Shown here piece by piece: positions 21,138 to 32,270 of a stretch of DNA of 64,000 bases (position 1 is its first letter; every line of letters starts with the position of its first letter). The DNA is taken from the NCBI GenBank assembly GCA_963082975.1, contig OY720346.1, forward strand, positions 69,927,267 through 69,991,266. The letters are read 5' to 3'. The position numbers and the translations under genes were made by a program. Origin of the DNA: Labia minor (lineage: Eukaryota; Arthropoda; Insecta; Dermaptera; Spongiphoridae). The notes below the pieces were generated by a model, which saw only the letters and a list, made by a program, of their open reading frames with translations, made no database searches and was not told the DNA's origin.

Positions 21138-21356
21138 CTTTCATACCCGAAATTCTAGTAAAATTTTTACCAGTCTATCCAATCCTTAACTCCTTAACAT
21201 GATTTAAAAATTGAATTTGAAATATAATTTTTTTTTTTTTAATTTTCAAGAAATCAATATTGATAACTATTAATTAATTATTCCCTTGGAAAATTAAAAT
21301 TACGAGGAAATATTTTATATGCGATTAAAGATGTATATAGTATTATAAAGTATATT

Positions 21357-21773
21357 CGAGGGTAGGTCAATAAGTCTGTGACTTTTTGAATTTCTCAGCA
21401 CTTAAATGAAAAAGCAAAACTGCTCCTGTCAACAGGCAACTATTAGATGATCCTGTCGAAATTTGAATCAGCTGGGTCCTTTAGATTTTGTTTGAAATCC
21501 ATTAATAGCTGACTCGATTTAGCCCCGAGTGACTATTCCTTGATTCCAATCCTGAAGAAATGGCTCGACGGAAAGAGTTTTGACTCCAACGATGAAATCA
21601 TCTCACAAATAAATACCTATTTTGATGTGCTCGACAAATCTTATTTTTTGAATGGGAGAAAAAAATTGGAGAAACGTTGGAGATCAAAGGAAACTACTTT
21701 AAATAATAATAATTTTTTTTAATCTAAAAACCTGCGTTTCATTCAAAAAGTTACGCACTTATTGACCTGCCTT
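21357..21773 (+). mobile_element. Mariner remnant (type f)
   Basis: The imperfect terminal repeats are AGGTCAATAAGTCTGTGACT on the left and the inverse of AGGTCAATAAGTGCGTAACT on the right. It keeps only the transposase C-terminus: SDYSLIPILKKWLDGKSF, DSNDEIISQINTYFDVL and KLEKRWRS. The 60-codon frame at 21540-21722 is that remnant. The N-terminus and the first two catalytic residues are deleted. The exact tips are uncertain by a few bases. Confidence 0.85.
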
Positions 21774-22330
21774 CATATCTTTGACCCATCCCAAGATTAA
21801 ATTATCAAATTTGTATTCATTAATATTATTGAGAATATATTTAATCACGTTTTTTTTAAAACGATCAACAAGTATAATGTCACAATGGAATTACAAACAC
21901 CTGTTGATTAATTTTAAATGAAAACTTAATTCATTTTATTTTTATTTTTATTTTTTGTCCTCATCATTGTAATCGGTTCAATCTCCAAGTAAATTATTAA
22001 TGAATTGTTTTAGATTCATTCCGTTAAATTACATCTTGAATAATAAGTAAATGTCATAAGTTTTGATTGTATTGTTTGATGTTATTAATAAGTACTGTTA
22101 ATGATGATGATTTTATACATATTCTACTTTTAAAAACATGATTATAAGGAATTGTTATTCATTAATTATTATAGTGGATTTATTCAACACTTCAGAGCAT
22201 TTAGAGTTTGACAAAGAGTAAAATTAGAGTAAGTAGATATATATATTTATATTATTTAAAAATAAATATTTTTATTTAATATTTGAACCATCAGAAAGGA
22301 AGAATTATTTTAAATTTTATTTTCCTTTTT
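21774..22330. other. AT-rich spacer, nothing recognised
   Basis: No repeat landmark or coding frame was seen. Confidence 0.45.
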
Positions 22331-22831
22331 TACTATCTCGCCAGAGATGTCGAGATTTTGATGTTTTATACATTTTGAAGGTCTCTGAGTCATTTTCACT
22401 GAGATGAGAAAAATGTCTGTCTGTCTGTCTCGGGCATTATTCAAAATTCGTAGTTTTCTATCACCTTTTGAGAAATCTAGCTCATTTGGAATAGGACCAT
22501 TACCTACCATGTTTTCATTTTTTTCCTCTAAAGTGACCGTAAAAATAAAAATATATGATTGATAGTTTTTCACATGATTAAAAATTGTATAAAACTGTTA
22601 TATCTAGAATTTCAGTTTGATTGAATCGCTGAAAGTATCGGAATTAATTTTTTAACACGTTGATTGGCAATCAAGCGCAAGCGCGTGACGTGAAAGAGCC
22701 AAACACGCGATGGTTTAATAAATATTAGTTATTAATTTTATTTTATAATTAATTAAATTTAATTTAAATAGAAAATATTATGTTATTTAATCCAATTCAA
22801 AATGCGAGATAGTGGAGTGAGGACACTCCAG
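22331..22831 (+). mobile_element. Family A copy A6
   Basis: It starts TACTATCTCGCCAGAGATGT, has a short GTCTGTCTGTCTGTCT microsatellite joined directly to CGGGCATTATTCAAAATTCG (the GAAATTTGGTA box is deleted), and ends GGACACTCCAG. Element E1 begins 11 bp further on. Confidence 0.85.
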
Positions 22832-22842
22832 ATAATTTTTAA

Positions 22843-24699
22843 GGTCTGTTTATAAAAAATATTTTATTTTCAATTAATATTTGAACACCTACCTAGATCA
22901 GTGGTCGAGGAACTTAGTCATTACCCCAAAATATTTTGAAGTAGATCATTTTGAGAAGTATACAAAGCATGATTTAATTTAATGAACAGGAATTGCGTCT
23001 AAGGCCTGATTAATTAAATTAATTGTTCAATTTTCAAATTTATGATTTATTTTATTAATAATTTCCCATTTCTTTCCTCTAATATATTTTTTAATTTTAT
23101 TGGCTTCTAACCTATATATCTTTTTAGATTATTCTTATCCTAAATAGTTTTGTGGTATTAAATTCCATTTATAGAGACTAAAGATATTTATGAAATATAT
23201 ATATAAAAATTTATAATAATTTTTATCTCTAGGATTTGATTTAATTTATAAATATTTAATAGTAAATCAGATAAATAATTTTATCTAATTATATAGTAGT
23301 ATTATTTATTTTAAATTTTTTTGTTCTATGTTTATTATTGTGGTACGAGTATATTAGTAATATTTTCTCATATGCGAATGACATTTGTTTATTTTCGATC
23401 TGAGAGGAATGAATTAAAATGTTGAATCATGACACATTTATATTTAATTTCTATCCAATTATTTATTCCTATACGAAGCATCCTATTCATCCAAATTCTA
23501 TAAAATTTAATAGAATTAAAGAAAATTTTAAAAATATTAAATGAAATTGAAATAATAATTAAAATAAACAGTATTTCTATAAAAATATGCTTTAAAACCT
23601 TTTTCTATTTTATTGGAAATTATTTTGATATTTAATTTTTTGAATTATTTTTTATATATGAATATGTATACCTAAAAGAAACCGAACTTATTTATTCTAA
23701 AAAACATTTTTTTCAAAACATTGATTAAATTCATGTTTTTTGATGCTTGAAAGTTGTACTTACTTGATTACTAAAAGTATTTTAAAAAGTTAAAATAAAT
23801 TGAATAATTTCATTGGAATCAAATAAATAAATATAATGAATAAATTAATATTTTTATCACGTTGATTTAAAAGAAAGAAATTAAATTGTATTTAGCGAGG
23901 TCACTATTTTTATTAATCCCTAGGAACAACAAGCAAGATAAACGTCCCTGCTCCTGGAGTTGAAGGCTGCTTTCTTTCCCACGATCCCCCACTTGAATTA
24001 TACTCTAATATTTTATGACAAACTATTCTACAAAACATCATAAACAAAAAACAAGAATTTTTATTAATGAATATTGTCTAATCTGCTTTGTATCATAATC
24101 ATGATTTTACTTTAACCTTAACACGGCTTTATAATAAAAAATAAAAATCTGGAGGGAGAATATAGAATCGCATATAAAAATGAGAAAATATTACTAATAT
24201 ACTTGTATTACAATAATAAACATAGAACAAAAAAATTTAAAATAAATAATACTACTTATTTATTATATTATTTATGTGATGTACTATTAAATATTTATAA
24301 ATTAAATCAATCCGACAGATAAAAATTATTATAAATATATATATTATATTTCATAAATATCTTTAGTCTCTATAAATGGAATTTAATACCACAAAACTAT
24401 TTAGGATAAGAATAATCTAAAAAGATATATTGGTTAGAAGCCAATAAAATTAAAAAATATATTAGAGGAAAGAAATGGGAAATTATTAATAAAATAAATC
24501 ATAAATTTGAAAATTGAACAATTAATTTAATTAATCAGGCCTTAGACGCAATTCCTGTTCATTAAATTACATCATGCTATGTAGACTTCTCAAAATGATC
24601 TACTTCAAAATATTTTGGGGTAATGACTAAGTTCCTCGACCACTGATCTAGGTAGGTGTTCAAATATTAATTGAAAATAAAATATTTTATAAACAGACC
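22843..24699. mobile_element. Element E1: 1.86 kb with ~530-bp inverted arms, TTAA on both sides
   Basis: Left arm 22843-23377 and right arm 24168-24699 are inverted, near-identical copies. The tips read GGTCTGTTTATAAAA, each preceded by TTAA (22839-22842; 24700-24703). Landmarks in both arms include CACTGATCTAGGTAGGTGTT (inverted in the left arm), AATTCCTGTTCATTAA and ACTATTTAGGATAAGAATAA. The 790-bp loop (23378-24167) has no clear transposase; its only GC-richer patch is 23930-23998. The TTAA flank suggests a piggyBac-type duplication. Alternatively, the tip resembles AGGTCTGTTCAAAA of the type d mariners, with a TA duplication. The class is unsettled. Confidence 0.8.
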
Positions 24700-24720
24700 T
24701 TAAAAAGGAATAAGAAATAA

Positions 24721-25213
24721 CAGTAGAAGCTCGAACTCAAAAATCTCGGTAACTTAAAACCTCTATAACTTCAAAAAATAATATGTTCCCTTCCCATCAG
24801 AGCCCAAAACCTCAATAACTTAAAATAGGCAACCTCGATAACTTAAATAAGTCATCTCTGTATTGGCCCTCAGAAGCTGAAATCTTGAAGAAACAAGAAT
24901 CAGGAGAAATTCTTCAATGTAAAAGACGAAAAATTGCTGAATTCCCTAATTTAAAACAATGTTTGTTTACGTGGTTCAAACAGTGTCGAAGCAAAAACAT
25001 CAGTGTTAGTGGACCCATACTGAAAGAAAAAGCTGAAGAGTTCGCTAATTCGCTGAAAATCAAAATTTTTAAACTCAGGAATGGCAGGTTAGAGAATTTT
25101 AAGAAACGACATGATTTAGCCTTTAAAAAAATGTTGATTCTTGATAACTTAAAACCTCTATAACTTAAAATATTTTGTGTTTCCCTTGGACTTTAACATA
25201 TCGAGGTTCTACT
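24721..25213 (+). mobile_element. Tigger/pogo-type transposon remnant
   Basis: The ends are CAGTAGAAGCTCGAAC on the left and CGAGGTTCTACT on the right, the form expected for Tigger (CAGTAGAACCTCG). Near-terminal repeats AACTTAAAACCTCTATAACT occur at both ends. The body encodes the CENP-B-type DNA-binding half: EILQCKRRKIAEFPNLKQCL, FTWFKQCRSKNISVSGPIL, KEKAEEFANSL and GRLENFKKRHDLAFKKM. A 92-codon frame (24885-25163) covers it. The DDE nuclease domain is wholly absent, so it is a short deletion derivative. Confidence 0.9.
24885..25163 (+). pseudogene. CENP-B/Tigger DNA-binding domain fragment
   Basis: The 92-residue open frame, MKKQESGEILQ to MLILDNLKPL, covers the second helix-turn-helix (HTH CENPB) of a Tigger transposase: LKQCLFTWFKQCRSKNISV, then SGPILKEKAEEF, then a WLERFKKRHG-like block here reading RLENFKKRHDL. 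The first HTH (psq) and the catalytic domain are missing. The last eight residues come from the terminal repeat. The frame is intact over its length but has no visible promoter or partner exon, so it is more likely a fossil than a gene. Confidence 0.8.
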
Positions 25214-25410
25214 AAAAAATAAATATTAAATTCCAAAGTAGAATAATTAATTTTTTAGAGTAGCAATTAGGGAGCACACACTTATGAGCATGGGAAACCA
25301 TTTAAAAATTAAAAAATAAAATTACAGAAATATTTAAAACAGTTTTTAAATTCAAATGAATTTCAATTAAAAAAAAAATACTTTCACTTTGAAGTGAAGT
25401 GATGAATATC

Positions 25411-25580
25411 AGGCCCTATACTACACAATTCCTGTTCGTTAAATTAAATCATGTTTTGTATACTTCTCAAAATGATATGCGTAAAAATATTTTGGGGTAA
25501 TGACTAAATAAGTTCCTCGACCACTGATCTAGGTAGGTGTCCAAATATTAAATGGAAATAAAATATTTTATAAACAGACC
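25411..25580 (+). mobile_element. Element E2: partial right terminus of E
   Basis: AATTCCTGTTCGTTAAATTA, CCACTGATCTAGGTAGGTGT and TTTTATAAACAGACC match the right arm of E1 with scattered changes. Only ~170 bp are present. The tip lies 11 bp from the 3' end of family A copy A7. Confidence 0.75.
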
Positions 25581-25591
25581 TAAAAAATAAG

Positions 25592-26205
25592 CTGTAGTGT
25601 CTCCACTCGACTATCTCGCAATTGGAATTGGATTAAATAACATAATATATTATATTTAAATTAAATTTAATTAATTATAAATTTTAAATTAAAATTGATA
25701 AATAATATTTATTAAACCACCGCATGTTTGGCTCTTTGTTGATGGCACCACGTCACGTGTTGGCGCGTGAGATTTGCAGTGTTAAAAAATTAATTCTGGT
25801 ACTTTCAGCTATTCAATCAAGCTGAAATTCTATATATAGCAGTTTTACACAATTATTAATCATGTGAAAAATTATTAAACATATATCTTTATTTTTACGG
25901 TCATTTTAGAGGAAAAAATATCAAAACGTTGTAGGTAATGACCCTCTTACAGTTAGTTGATCTAAATTTCTCATAAGTTGATAGAAAACTACGAATTTTG
26001 AATAATGCCCGTATACCATGATTCTAGCTCAAACCGCTTTTTGGGTATTCTTGTCTACATACACACATAAACACAAACATACAAACATTTTTCTCAACAT
26101 TAGTGAAAATGACTCAGGGACCTTCAAAACGTACAAAAACATCAAAATTTCGACATCGAAAATTTTCATGGTCGCCATACTATCTCTGGCGAGATAGTAA
26201 AAAGC
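25592..26205 (-). mobile_element. Family A copy A7
   Basis: The 3' end is CTGTAGTGTCTCCACTCGAC (left). The 5' end is the complete ACTATCTCTGGCGAGATAGT followed by AAAAA (right). The microsatellite is ACACATAAACACAAACATAC. It is full length, so it is a good reference for the family. Confidence 0.87.
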
Positions 26206-27254
26206 AGAAGGAACAAATATTATTATATTACTTAATTATTTTAATAATTATAATACTTTGATTCTCTAAAATATTAATATTTTTTCTATTACTTTTAATT
26301 ATTAATCATTTTTATTTTTTTTTTAAGTTTTAATATTTAAAAATGTAAGTAATTATAATATTATAATGGCTAAAAAATTATCGCTTAAAAGATAATTAAG
26401 TGGGAATTGAAAAAGTCAAAAAAATAATTATTGAAAATTTATTATGAGTAGAGTGGAAAATTTATTATATATTGTAAATATATAAAGTGAAAATAGCTAC
26501 AAAGTGTAGAAACCCTTAAAAGGTTTGACGTTGGAAAGTAAAAACAAATCCTAATGAACGAAATTAAGATTAGATATTGAAAAAAAAAAAATAAAAATAA
26601 AAAAATTCAAACAAGTTTGCAAAAAGTATGAGTGGGTCTTGAAATGCGTGAGTGAGTTGTAATAGAAAAATGACCCGACCACACCCACAGGCAAACCAAT
26701 GACCATAGATATCAAACCAGTATTCTCCAGCCTATCATTATTCATCTTATTCACATGAAAACGATCGCAAAACGCCAATCCATCTGATTTGTATAACAAA
26801 GCGAATTATAGGAAAAAATGAATAAATGGACAATGGACATCAAAAGCTGCTATTAGAGAAGGATTCAAAAAAAAAGGAATTATTTTGGAGTCAATGACCC
26901 CTCATTAATCATAGACTTTGATTGGCAATCAGATACCAATGGCCAGATGATTATACCAGAATGAATTAAAAAGGAAAATACATTCATTTAATTTATAAAA
27001 TTAATGATGATATAATAAAGAATAACAATAATTATTAGGTGAGTATATCCTAACATTTCACTAAAATAATTTCAATTGCTAAATTGTTTTTTATATTATA
27101 ATAAATTGATGCCAAACGAATTTTATCAATACACCAATTCTAACAAAAATATAATGATCATTTTGATGTTAGTAACTCAAATTTAAATATACACATTAAG
27201 ATATATATATTAGAACTATTAATTAAATATCTATTAATGGACGATTATATACTA
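26206..27254. other. Spacer, no element recognised
   Basis: 26680-26800 is somewhat less AT-rich and gives an 82-codon minus-strand frame that resembles nothing I know and lies at a random-looking position. I do not call it. Confidence 0.4.
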
Positions 27255-27985
27255 CGAGGTCTTTTCAAAAGAAAAGGTGAATTTTGAATTTTGGCGGGCT
27301 GTGTAAATTTGATTATCGAAATTGTTTTTTTGTTATGTTGATACACATATGTTTCTCATATATTGAAATTATCAGCCAATTTGGATTAGTAGTTTGTAGT
27401 TTTTTTACTTTTAAAAAAATCGATCAAAGAATCTGTAATAAATTTTGTGTTAAAAATGGAATAAAATTCTAAAACGCACTTAAAATGCTGTCTGTGGCAT
27501 TAAGCGAGTCTACTTTATAAGTGGTATCAACGGTTAATAAGGAATACTACGAAGAAGTTATGCAACGTTTGCGTGAAGCAATATGGCTCAAACGATCGGA
27601 ATAGTGGAAAAATAAATCATGGATAATGCACCAGCTCACACATTGCTTGTTCGTGATTTTTTGGCTAAAAATAACACCGCAATCATGCCTCAACCACCGT
27701 ATTCACCAGATTTGGCTCACTGCGACTTTTTACTTTTTCCTTAACCGAAGAGACCAATGAAAGGAAAGCGTTTTGCCACAATCAGAGATAAAATAGGAAT
27801 CGAAAAATGAGCTGATTGTCATACCGAAAAGCGCATTTCAGAAGTGCTTCGACGATTGGAAGAAGCGCTGGCATATGTGCATTATATCTGAGGGGAATTA
27901 TTTTGAAGGGGACAAAATGGATATTGATGAATAGATAAATACTTTTCAAAATAATTCAAATTTTTTTTTTTTTGAACAAACCTCG
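27255..27985 (+). mobile_element. Mariner (type d), central part deleted
   Basis: CGAGGTCTTTTCAAAAGAAA (left) and TTTGAACAAACCTCG (right) are flanked by TA. N-terminal pieces (NKFCVKNGIKF, then a run that loses frame) join at GTGGTATCAACGGTTAATAA to VMQRLREAIWLKRSE, then a stop replaces Leu or Trp. The 13-nt deletion in the HDNAPAH block is present, followed by MPQPPYSPDLAHCDFL and frame breaks. Both the first catalytic motif and the second Asp are gone. Confidence 0.9.
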
Positions 27986-29074
27986 TACACATAATAAAGT
28001 TGATATTTTTTTATGGGGTAAAATAAATGAAGTTGACTGAGGGGATAAAAAGTTTTCGGAACAGCCTATTTTTTTTTTTTTAAATATTTAGGACATTTCG
28101 TACTTTTTTTTTCAAAATTTTTTCAATTTGCTTGCTTCTAAATAAAAGGTCAAACGTCTTCTGGACTAAGCTTTTGACTAAAAATTTGGTTTAAAAAAAA
28201 AAAAAAAATACAAGGAAAATATTCCGATTTTATTATGTTTTATCAATGAATATTGAGGATATTTTATTTAAATATAAATTTTAACAATTTTTAATAATAA
28301 TAAAAAAAAAACAATATTTAAATAGATCAAAACTAATGACAAAAATTATATATATATATATATGATTTAAATTTGAACAAATATATATCTTTTTAATAAA
28401 TAATATTTCTTTCTTATTAATTATATTTAGTTTAAAAGAATAAAATAAGTATTTTCGCTTAGATTCTTTGACTCAGTTATATTGTAAATTCTAATTAAAC
28501 TTTCACGTTTGATATCATAATTTGGTCAGAGGAAAGCAGCGTTACGAGTAAGAACAGGCGGTTCGGTTATTGACATCTCGAAAGAAATTTTTTTTTTTTT
28601 ATAAAAATTTAAACATAATTCAAATACAAAAGAAAGACATTGTAAGTCGTAGGTAAAAATTCTTTTGATTGTCCTTGAAGGATGATTAATTATTTAACAT
28701 TCTTTATACAAATCAATTTCTTGTATATATCTCCAGCATTCGAAATTATAGAATTCCTCCTTTTTCTTTCCCATATTTTTCAAATTTATAATCTATTTAT
28801 GTATATGTCAAGGAACTTAAAAGATCTTGGTCGAATCAACCACAATTCTGCAAATTTCCCTGTCCTGAGCTACATCCATCCAACTCCAATATTCTTCTAT
28901 TTATATATTTAATATTAACATTTATTTATTCTTTTTATTTAAACAATTTTCATAATGAAATTTCAGTCATTTAAATGAGGATAAATAATATATTATCTAA
29001 ATTATTTAAATAATGATTTAAATTAATAAATTAATAATCAATATATTTATATTTACTACCTCTATCAATAACGA
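27986..29074. other. AT-rich spacer, possible hAT debris at 28060-28200
   Basis: 28100-28190 has TTTTTTCAATTTGCTTGCTT and AAGGTCAAACG, reminiscent of hAT type C fragments. 28525-28575 is a small GC-richer patch with no convincing frame. A 76-codon plus-strand frame at 28682 resembles nothing and is not called. Confidence 0.35.
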
Positions 29075-29913
29075 TTATATATCTTATCTTATTATGCTAG
29101 CAAAAATTGTACATATATTTGTATTTTTGAAATATTAAACCGCCAGGAGTTTTTTTTTGTTGAAATTTACAGTTTAGTGGTTCACCCCTACTTCGTAAGG
29201 ACGGCTTCATAATTTTCCCCCCTATAAATTTTAACAGATAAAAATTCAAAATCATCTTACCTTTTTGTTTTTTTTTAGAACCATATTGAAAATAATTGGA
29301 AAAAAAGCGGAAAAAAGCCTGTTCGCAAAATCACCATTTTTTTAGAGTTGAAAATGATTTCGTCCCCCAAAAATACTACCGCCCCCTTTAAGATGTCGAT
29401 CGCGATATCGCCCAGGTTGAGAATTACTAACATAGATAATTTTTATCAAGAAAAAAATCGATCTGTATTGGTTTCAGTCTCAGGAAAAATCATGTTTATT
29501 AGTTTTTTCTTAATTTAAAATAAGAAATTTAAATGACGTCAACAACTACGTTAAAAACACTTTCATAAAAACAAAATATTATAAATAAAAAAAAAATTAA
29601 AAATATATATATTATATCTATGTCCTTCAGTGCGTTATTACGTACTATTAATTTATTTGAAATTATTTTCGAACGTTTATTAGTTTTTTCTTAATTTAAA
29701 ATAGGAGATTTATATAACGTCAGCAACTACGTCAGACAGCGCTTCCTTAAATACAAAATATTATAAATATAAATCAAATCAAATTACGAAATATATATTA
29801 TGTTATATCCATATACTTTTTGTCTTTCAGTGTATTAAAACGTACGTTTAAGGGGGGGGGGTATGTTTTATGACTATTTTTTTAATTAATGTTCTTTTAA
29901 ATTGAACCAGGTA
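29075..29913 (+). repeat. Family H copy 6 with a hAT insert
   Basis: Family H runs from ATCTTATTATGCTAGCAAAA to TTAAATTGAACCAGGTAC. A hAT-like element interrupts it at 29174-29430, between TTGAAATTTACAGTTT and CATAGATAATTTTTATC, which are adjacent in other copies. An internal partial duplication (two TTAGTTTTTTCTTAATTTAA blocks) is also seen in copy 5. Confidence 0.72.
29174..29430 (+). mobile_element. hAT-like MITE (type C2) inside family H
   Basis: The ends AGTGGTTCACCCC and GGTTGAGAATTACT are inverted variants of the CAGTGGTTCTCAACC tip. The core has TAGAACCATATTGAAAATAA and polypurine/polypyrimidine blocks shared with the 42 kb and 36.9 kb elements. There is no transposase frame. Confidence 0.65.
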
Positions 29914-30544
29914 CTATATTATTGTAATGACTATATATAAATTTTTGAATATAAATATGTATTTGAGTATAACAAATAAAAAAAGATAATATACAAAATG
30001 GATCTTATTTTTTTATTTTATTTTTTTTTCAAGTGAAATTCAACCAACCACTCCTTTTCAACTTTGAATACTTGATGAATACTTAAAAAAGTACATTTTA
30101 TTGTAGCTCATCATTCTGGGTCGCTTTCTGTCTCTACGTCTCTGTGACTGGAATAGTAAATTTAAGGCCATACCAAACAAATAATTTATTTTAAAAGTAG
30201 TTTAAAATCATGATGAGATATATGTATGTATTTTGAAATATACAAATATAGAGAACTATATATGCATAATTTTATTAAACATTAAAATAATAATAATCCT
30301 TTTCCTGTGTGATTATTTGCAGAAAAATCTACAACACAATTGAGCCAATTTTTTTTATCCTATCCCCTCATTTAATGTCACTCAATTCTATATAATAATA
30401 AAATTTAGTTCATGGTTACAATTAATCACATTTCATTAGATATTACCGAGAGTCATTGCAAAAATGGATAATATAAAAATAAATTGGATTATTTATATTA
30501 ATAGTGAATTACATAATAAATCAGTGTTAATGACTTTGGTTATA
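29914..30544. other. AT-rich spacer, nothing recognised
   Basis: A small patch at 30110-30185 is slightly GC-richer; neither strand gives a convincing coding stretch. Confidence 0.4.
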
Positions 30545-31106
30545 CTACTAGGGTCAAAAAGTTCGCGGAATTGGTTATTAAAAATTTATTAAAAATATTT
30601 ATAACATTCTTACATTATTTCCCTTCAAAATACTCTCCTCCTGCATCTACACATTTATTCCACCGTTCATATAATTGTTGGAAACACTCTTGAAAGCCGT
30701 TTTTTGAAAGTTCCTTCAGCCGCTCCGTCGCATTTTCAATCACATCTGACGAGTGCGACCGTCGCGAAAACGCTTATGCCACTCGTAAACTGCTGTTTTC
30801 TTCATCGCAGAATTTCCGTATGCTTTTTTTAGCATCTCAAGAGTCTCCGAGGGTGATTTCTCCAGCAACACACAGAATTTAATATTGCCACGCTGCTCTA
30901 ATGACGACATTGCACAATCCGACGAAAGAAAGAAATTACGATCTACAATATTAAACACCGAACGCACGGAACCAACTACAACTGCCTGCTAACCTCAAAA
31001 GCACATTCACTACCAGTTATGCCAACCTCACAAACAAAAATTTCCCTTTCAGCTAAGAAATACTTGACTATAAGCGACCATTCCGCGAACTTTTTGACCC
31101 TAGTAG
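30545..31106 (-). mobile_element. Mariner (type e), N- and C-termini fused
   Basis: It has perfect-looking terminal repeats CTACTAGGGTCAAAAAGTTC (left) and its inverse (right), with TA on both sides. On the minus strand it encodes MSSLEQRGNIKFCVLLEKSP, SETLEMLKKAYGNSAMKKTA and VYEWHKRFRDGR, an intact DNA-binding N-terminus. After a deletion join comes RLKELSKNGFQECFQQLY, ERWNKC, GGEYFEGK and a stop. A minus-strand frame covers 30740-30967. The whole catalytic core is missing. Confidence 0.92.
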
Positions 31107-31298
31107 TATATTATATACAATTAATTAAAATGAAATAAATATCAATTTATCATTTTATAATTTAGATACTTATTTTCATTTTCAAGTTAAATTATAGTAC
31201 TAAGGAAGATATTTTTGTTGGATGCTAAATTGATGATAATAATCATCTCATTTTCATTGCTATTAATTATTGATTTCATCACAAGTAAAATTGATATA

Positions 31299-31840
31299 CG
31301 AGAATTTATTTATTCATCAATTTCTCCAATTTGTACCCTCAGATACAATGCACTTATGCCAGAGTTTCTTCCAATCCTTGAAGTACTTCTGAAATGCGCT
31401 TTTCAGAATGATCATCAGCTCGTTCTTCGATTTCGACTTTATCGCATCCATTGTGGCAAAACGCTTTCCTTTCATTGGTCTCTTCAGTTTCGGGAATAGA
31501 AAAAAGTTGCAGAGAGCCAAATCTGGTGAATACGGGTGTTGTTTTTGGCCACAAAATCACAAACATGCAATGATGTCTGAGCTGGTGAATTATCCATGAT
31601 TTGTTTTTCCACAATTCCGATCGTGCTTCACGCAAACGTTGGATAACTTCCTTGAGTATTCCTTTTTTTTCTAAGAACTCAAAACGTGACTAACTTTTTC
31701 AGTTTTCAAAAACAAACTACTAATATAAAATGGCTGATAATTATCAACATATGAGATACATATGTGTACTAACATAAAAAAAATCGATAATAAATGTACA
31801 AAGCCCGAGAAAATTCACCTTTTCTTTTGAGGAGACCTCG
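31299..31840 (-). mobile_element. Mariner (type d), short copy
   Basis: Minus orientation; the 5' tip CGAGGTCTCCTCAAAAGAAA is at 31840 with TA following. The 3' tip is reduced to TACGAG at 31295-31300. C-terminal blocks are readable in broken frames: MKGKRFATMDAIKSKSKNEL and KSAFQKYFKDWKK. The 13-nt deletion at the second catalytic Asp is present, and the N-terminal half is mostly lost. The flank after the 5' tip, TATTTACTCAAATCCATATT, is identical to that at 41112-41135. Confidence 0.88.
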
Positions 31841-31864
31841 TATTTACTCAAATCCATATTTTGA

Positions 31865-32128
31865 ATCACAAACATGCAATGATGTCTGAGCTGGTGCATT
31901 ATCCATGATTTGTTTTTCCACAATTCTTTGATCCATTTATTTTAAGTAAAAAATCGAAGAACATACAAACACGTGATTAACTTTTTCAGTTGTCAAAAAC
32001 CAACTACTAATCCAAAATGGCTGATATATAAATATATGATGACCAACATAACAAAATTTTTTTTCGATAATCGAATGTATACAGCCCGCGGAAATTCAAA
32101 ATTTACCTTTTTTTTTAAAAAAAAAAGA
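31865..32128 (-). mobile_element. Mariner (type d) 5' fragment, tandem to the previous copy
   Basis: It repeats the block ATCACAAACATGCAATGATG (also in the copy at 31553) with the 13-nt deletion, then jumps to the untranslated 5' region (CAAAATGGCTGATATATAAA, AGCCCGCGGAAATTCAAAAT). Beyond it lies the segment shared with 11329-11472. Confidence 0.8.
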
Positions 32129-32270
32129 CGCGATTTGAAATTAATTTTCTCCCATTCTATACTCCCAATATTTAGTAATCATTATTGTTAATCATGAACT
32201 ACGTTGAAATATTCTTATTACGTTATATAAATATCATTTATAATAATTTTTTCATAAATTAGAAAACCAG
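32129..32270 (-). repeat. Inverted duplicate of 11329-11472
   Basis: See the partner entry. Shared landmarks here are CGCGATTTGAAATTAATTTT, CTCCCAATATTTAGTAATCA and GAACTACGTTGAAATATTCT. Confidence 0.7.

Noticed and set aside
26551-26799. 82-residue minus-strand frame with a hydrophobic tail
   Set aside because: No start context, splice signals or family likeness; the tail (IFIFFFS) is translated A/T tract.
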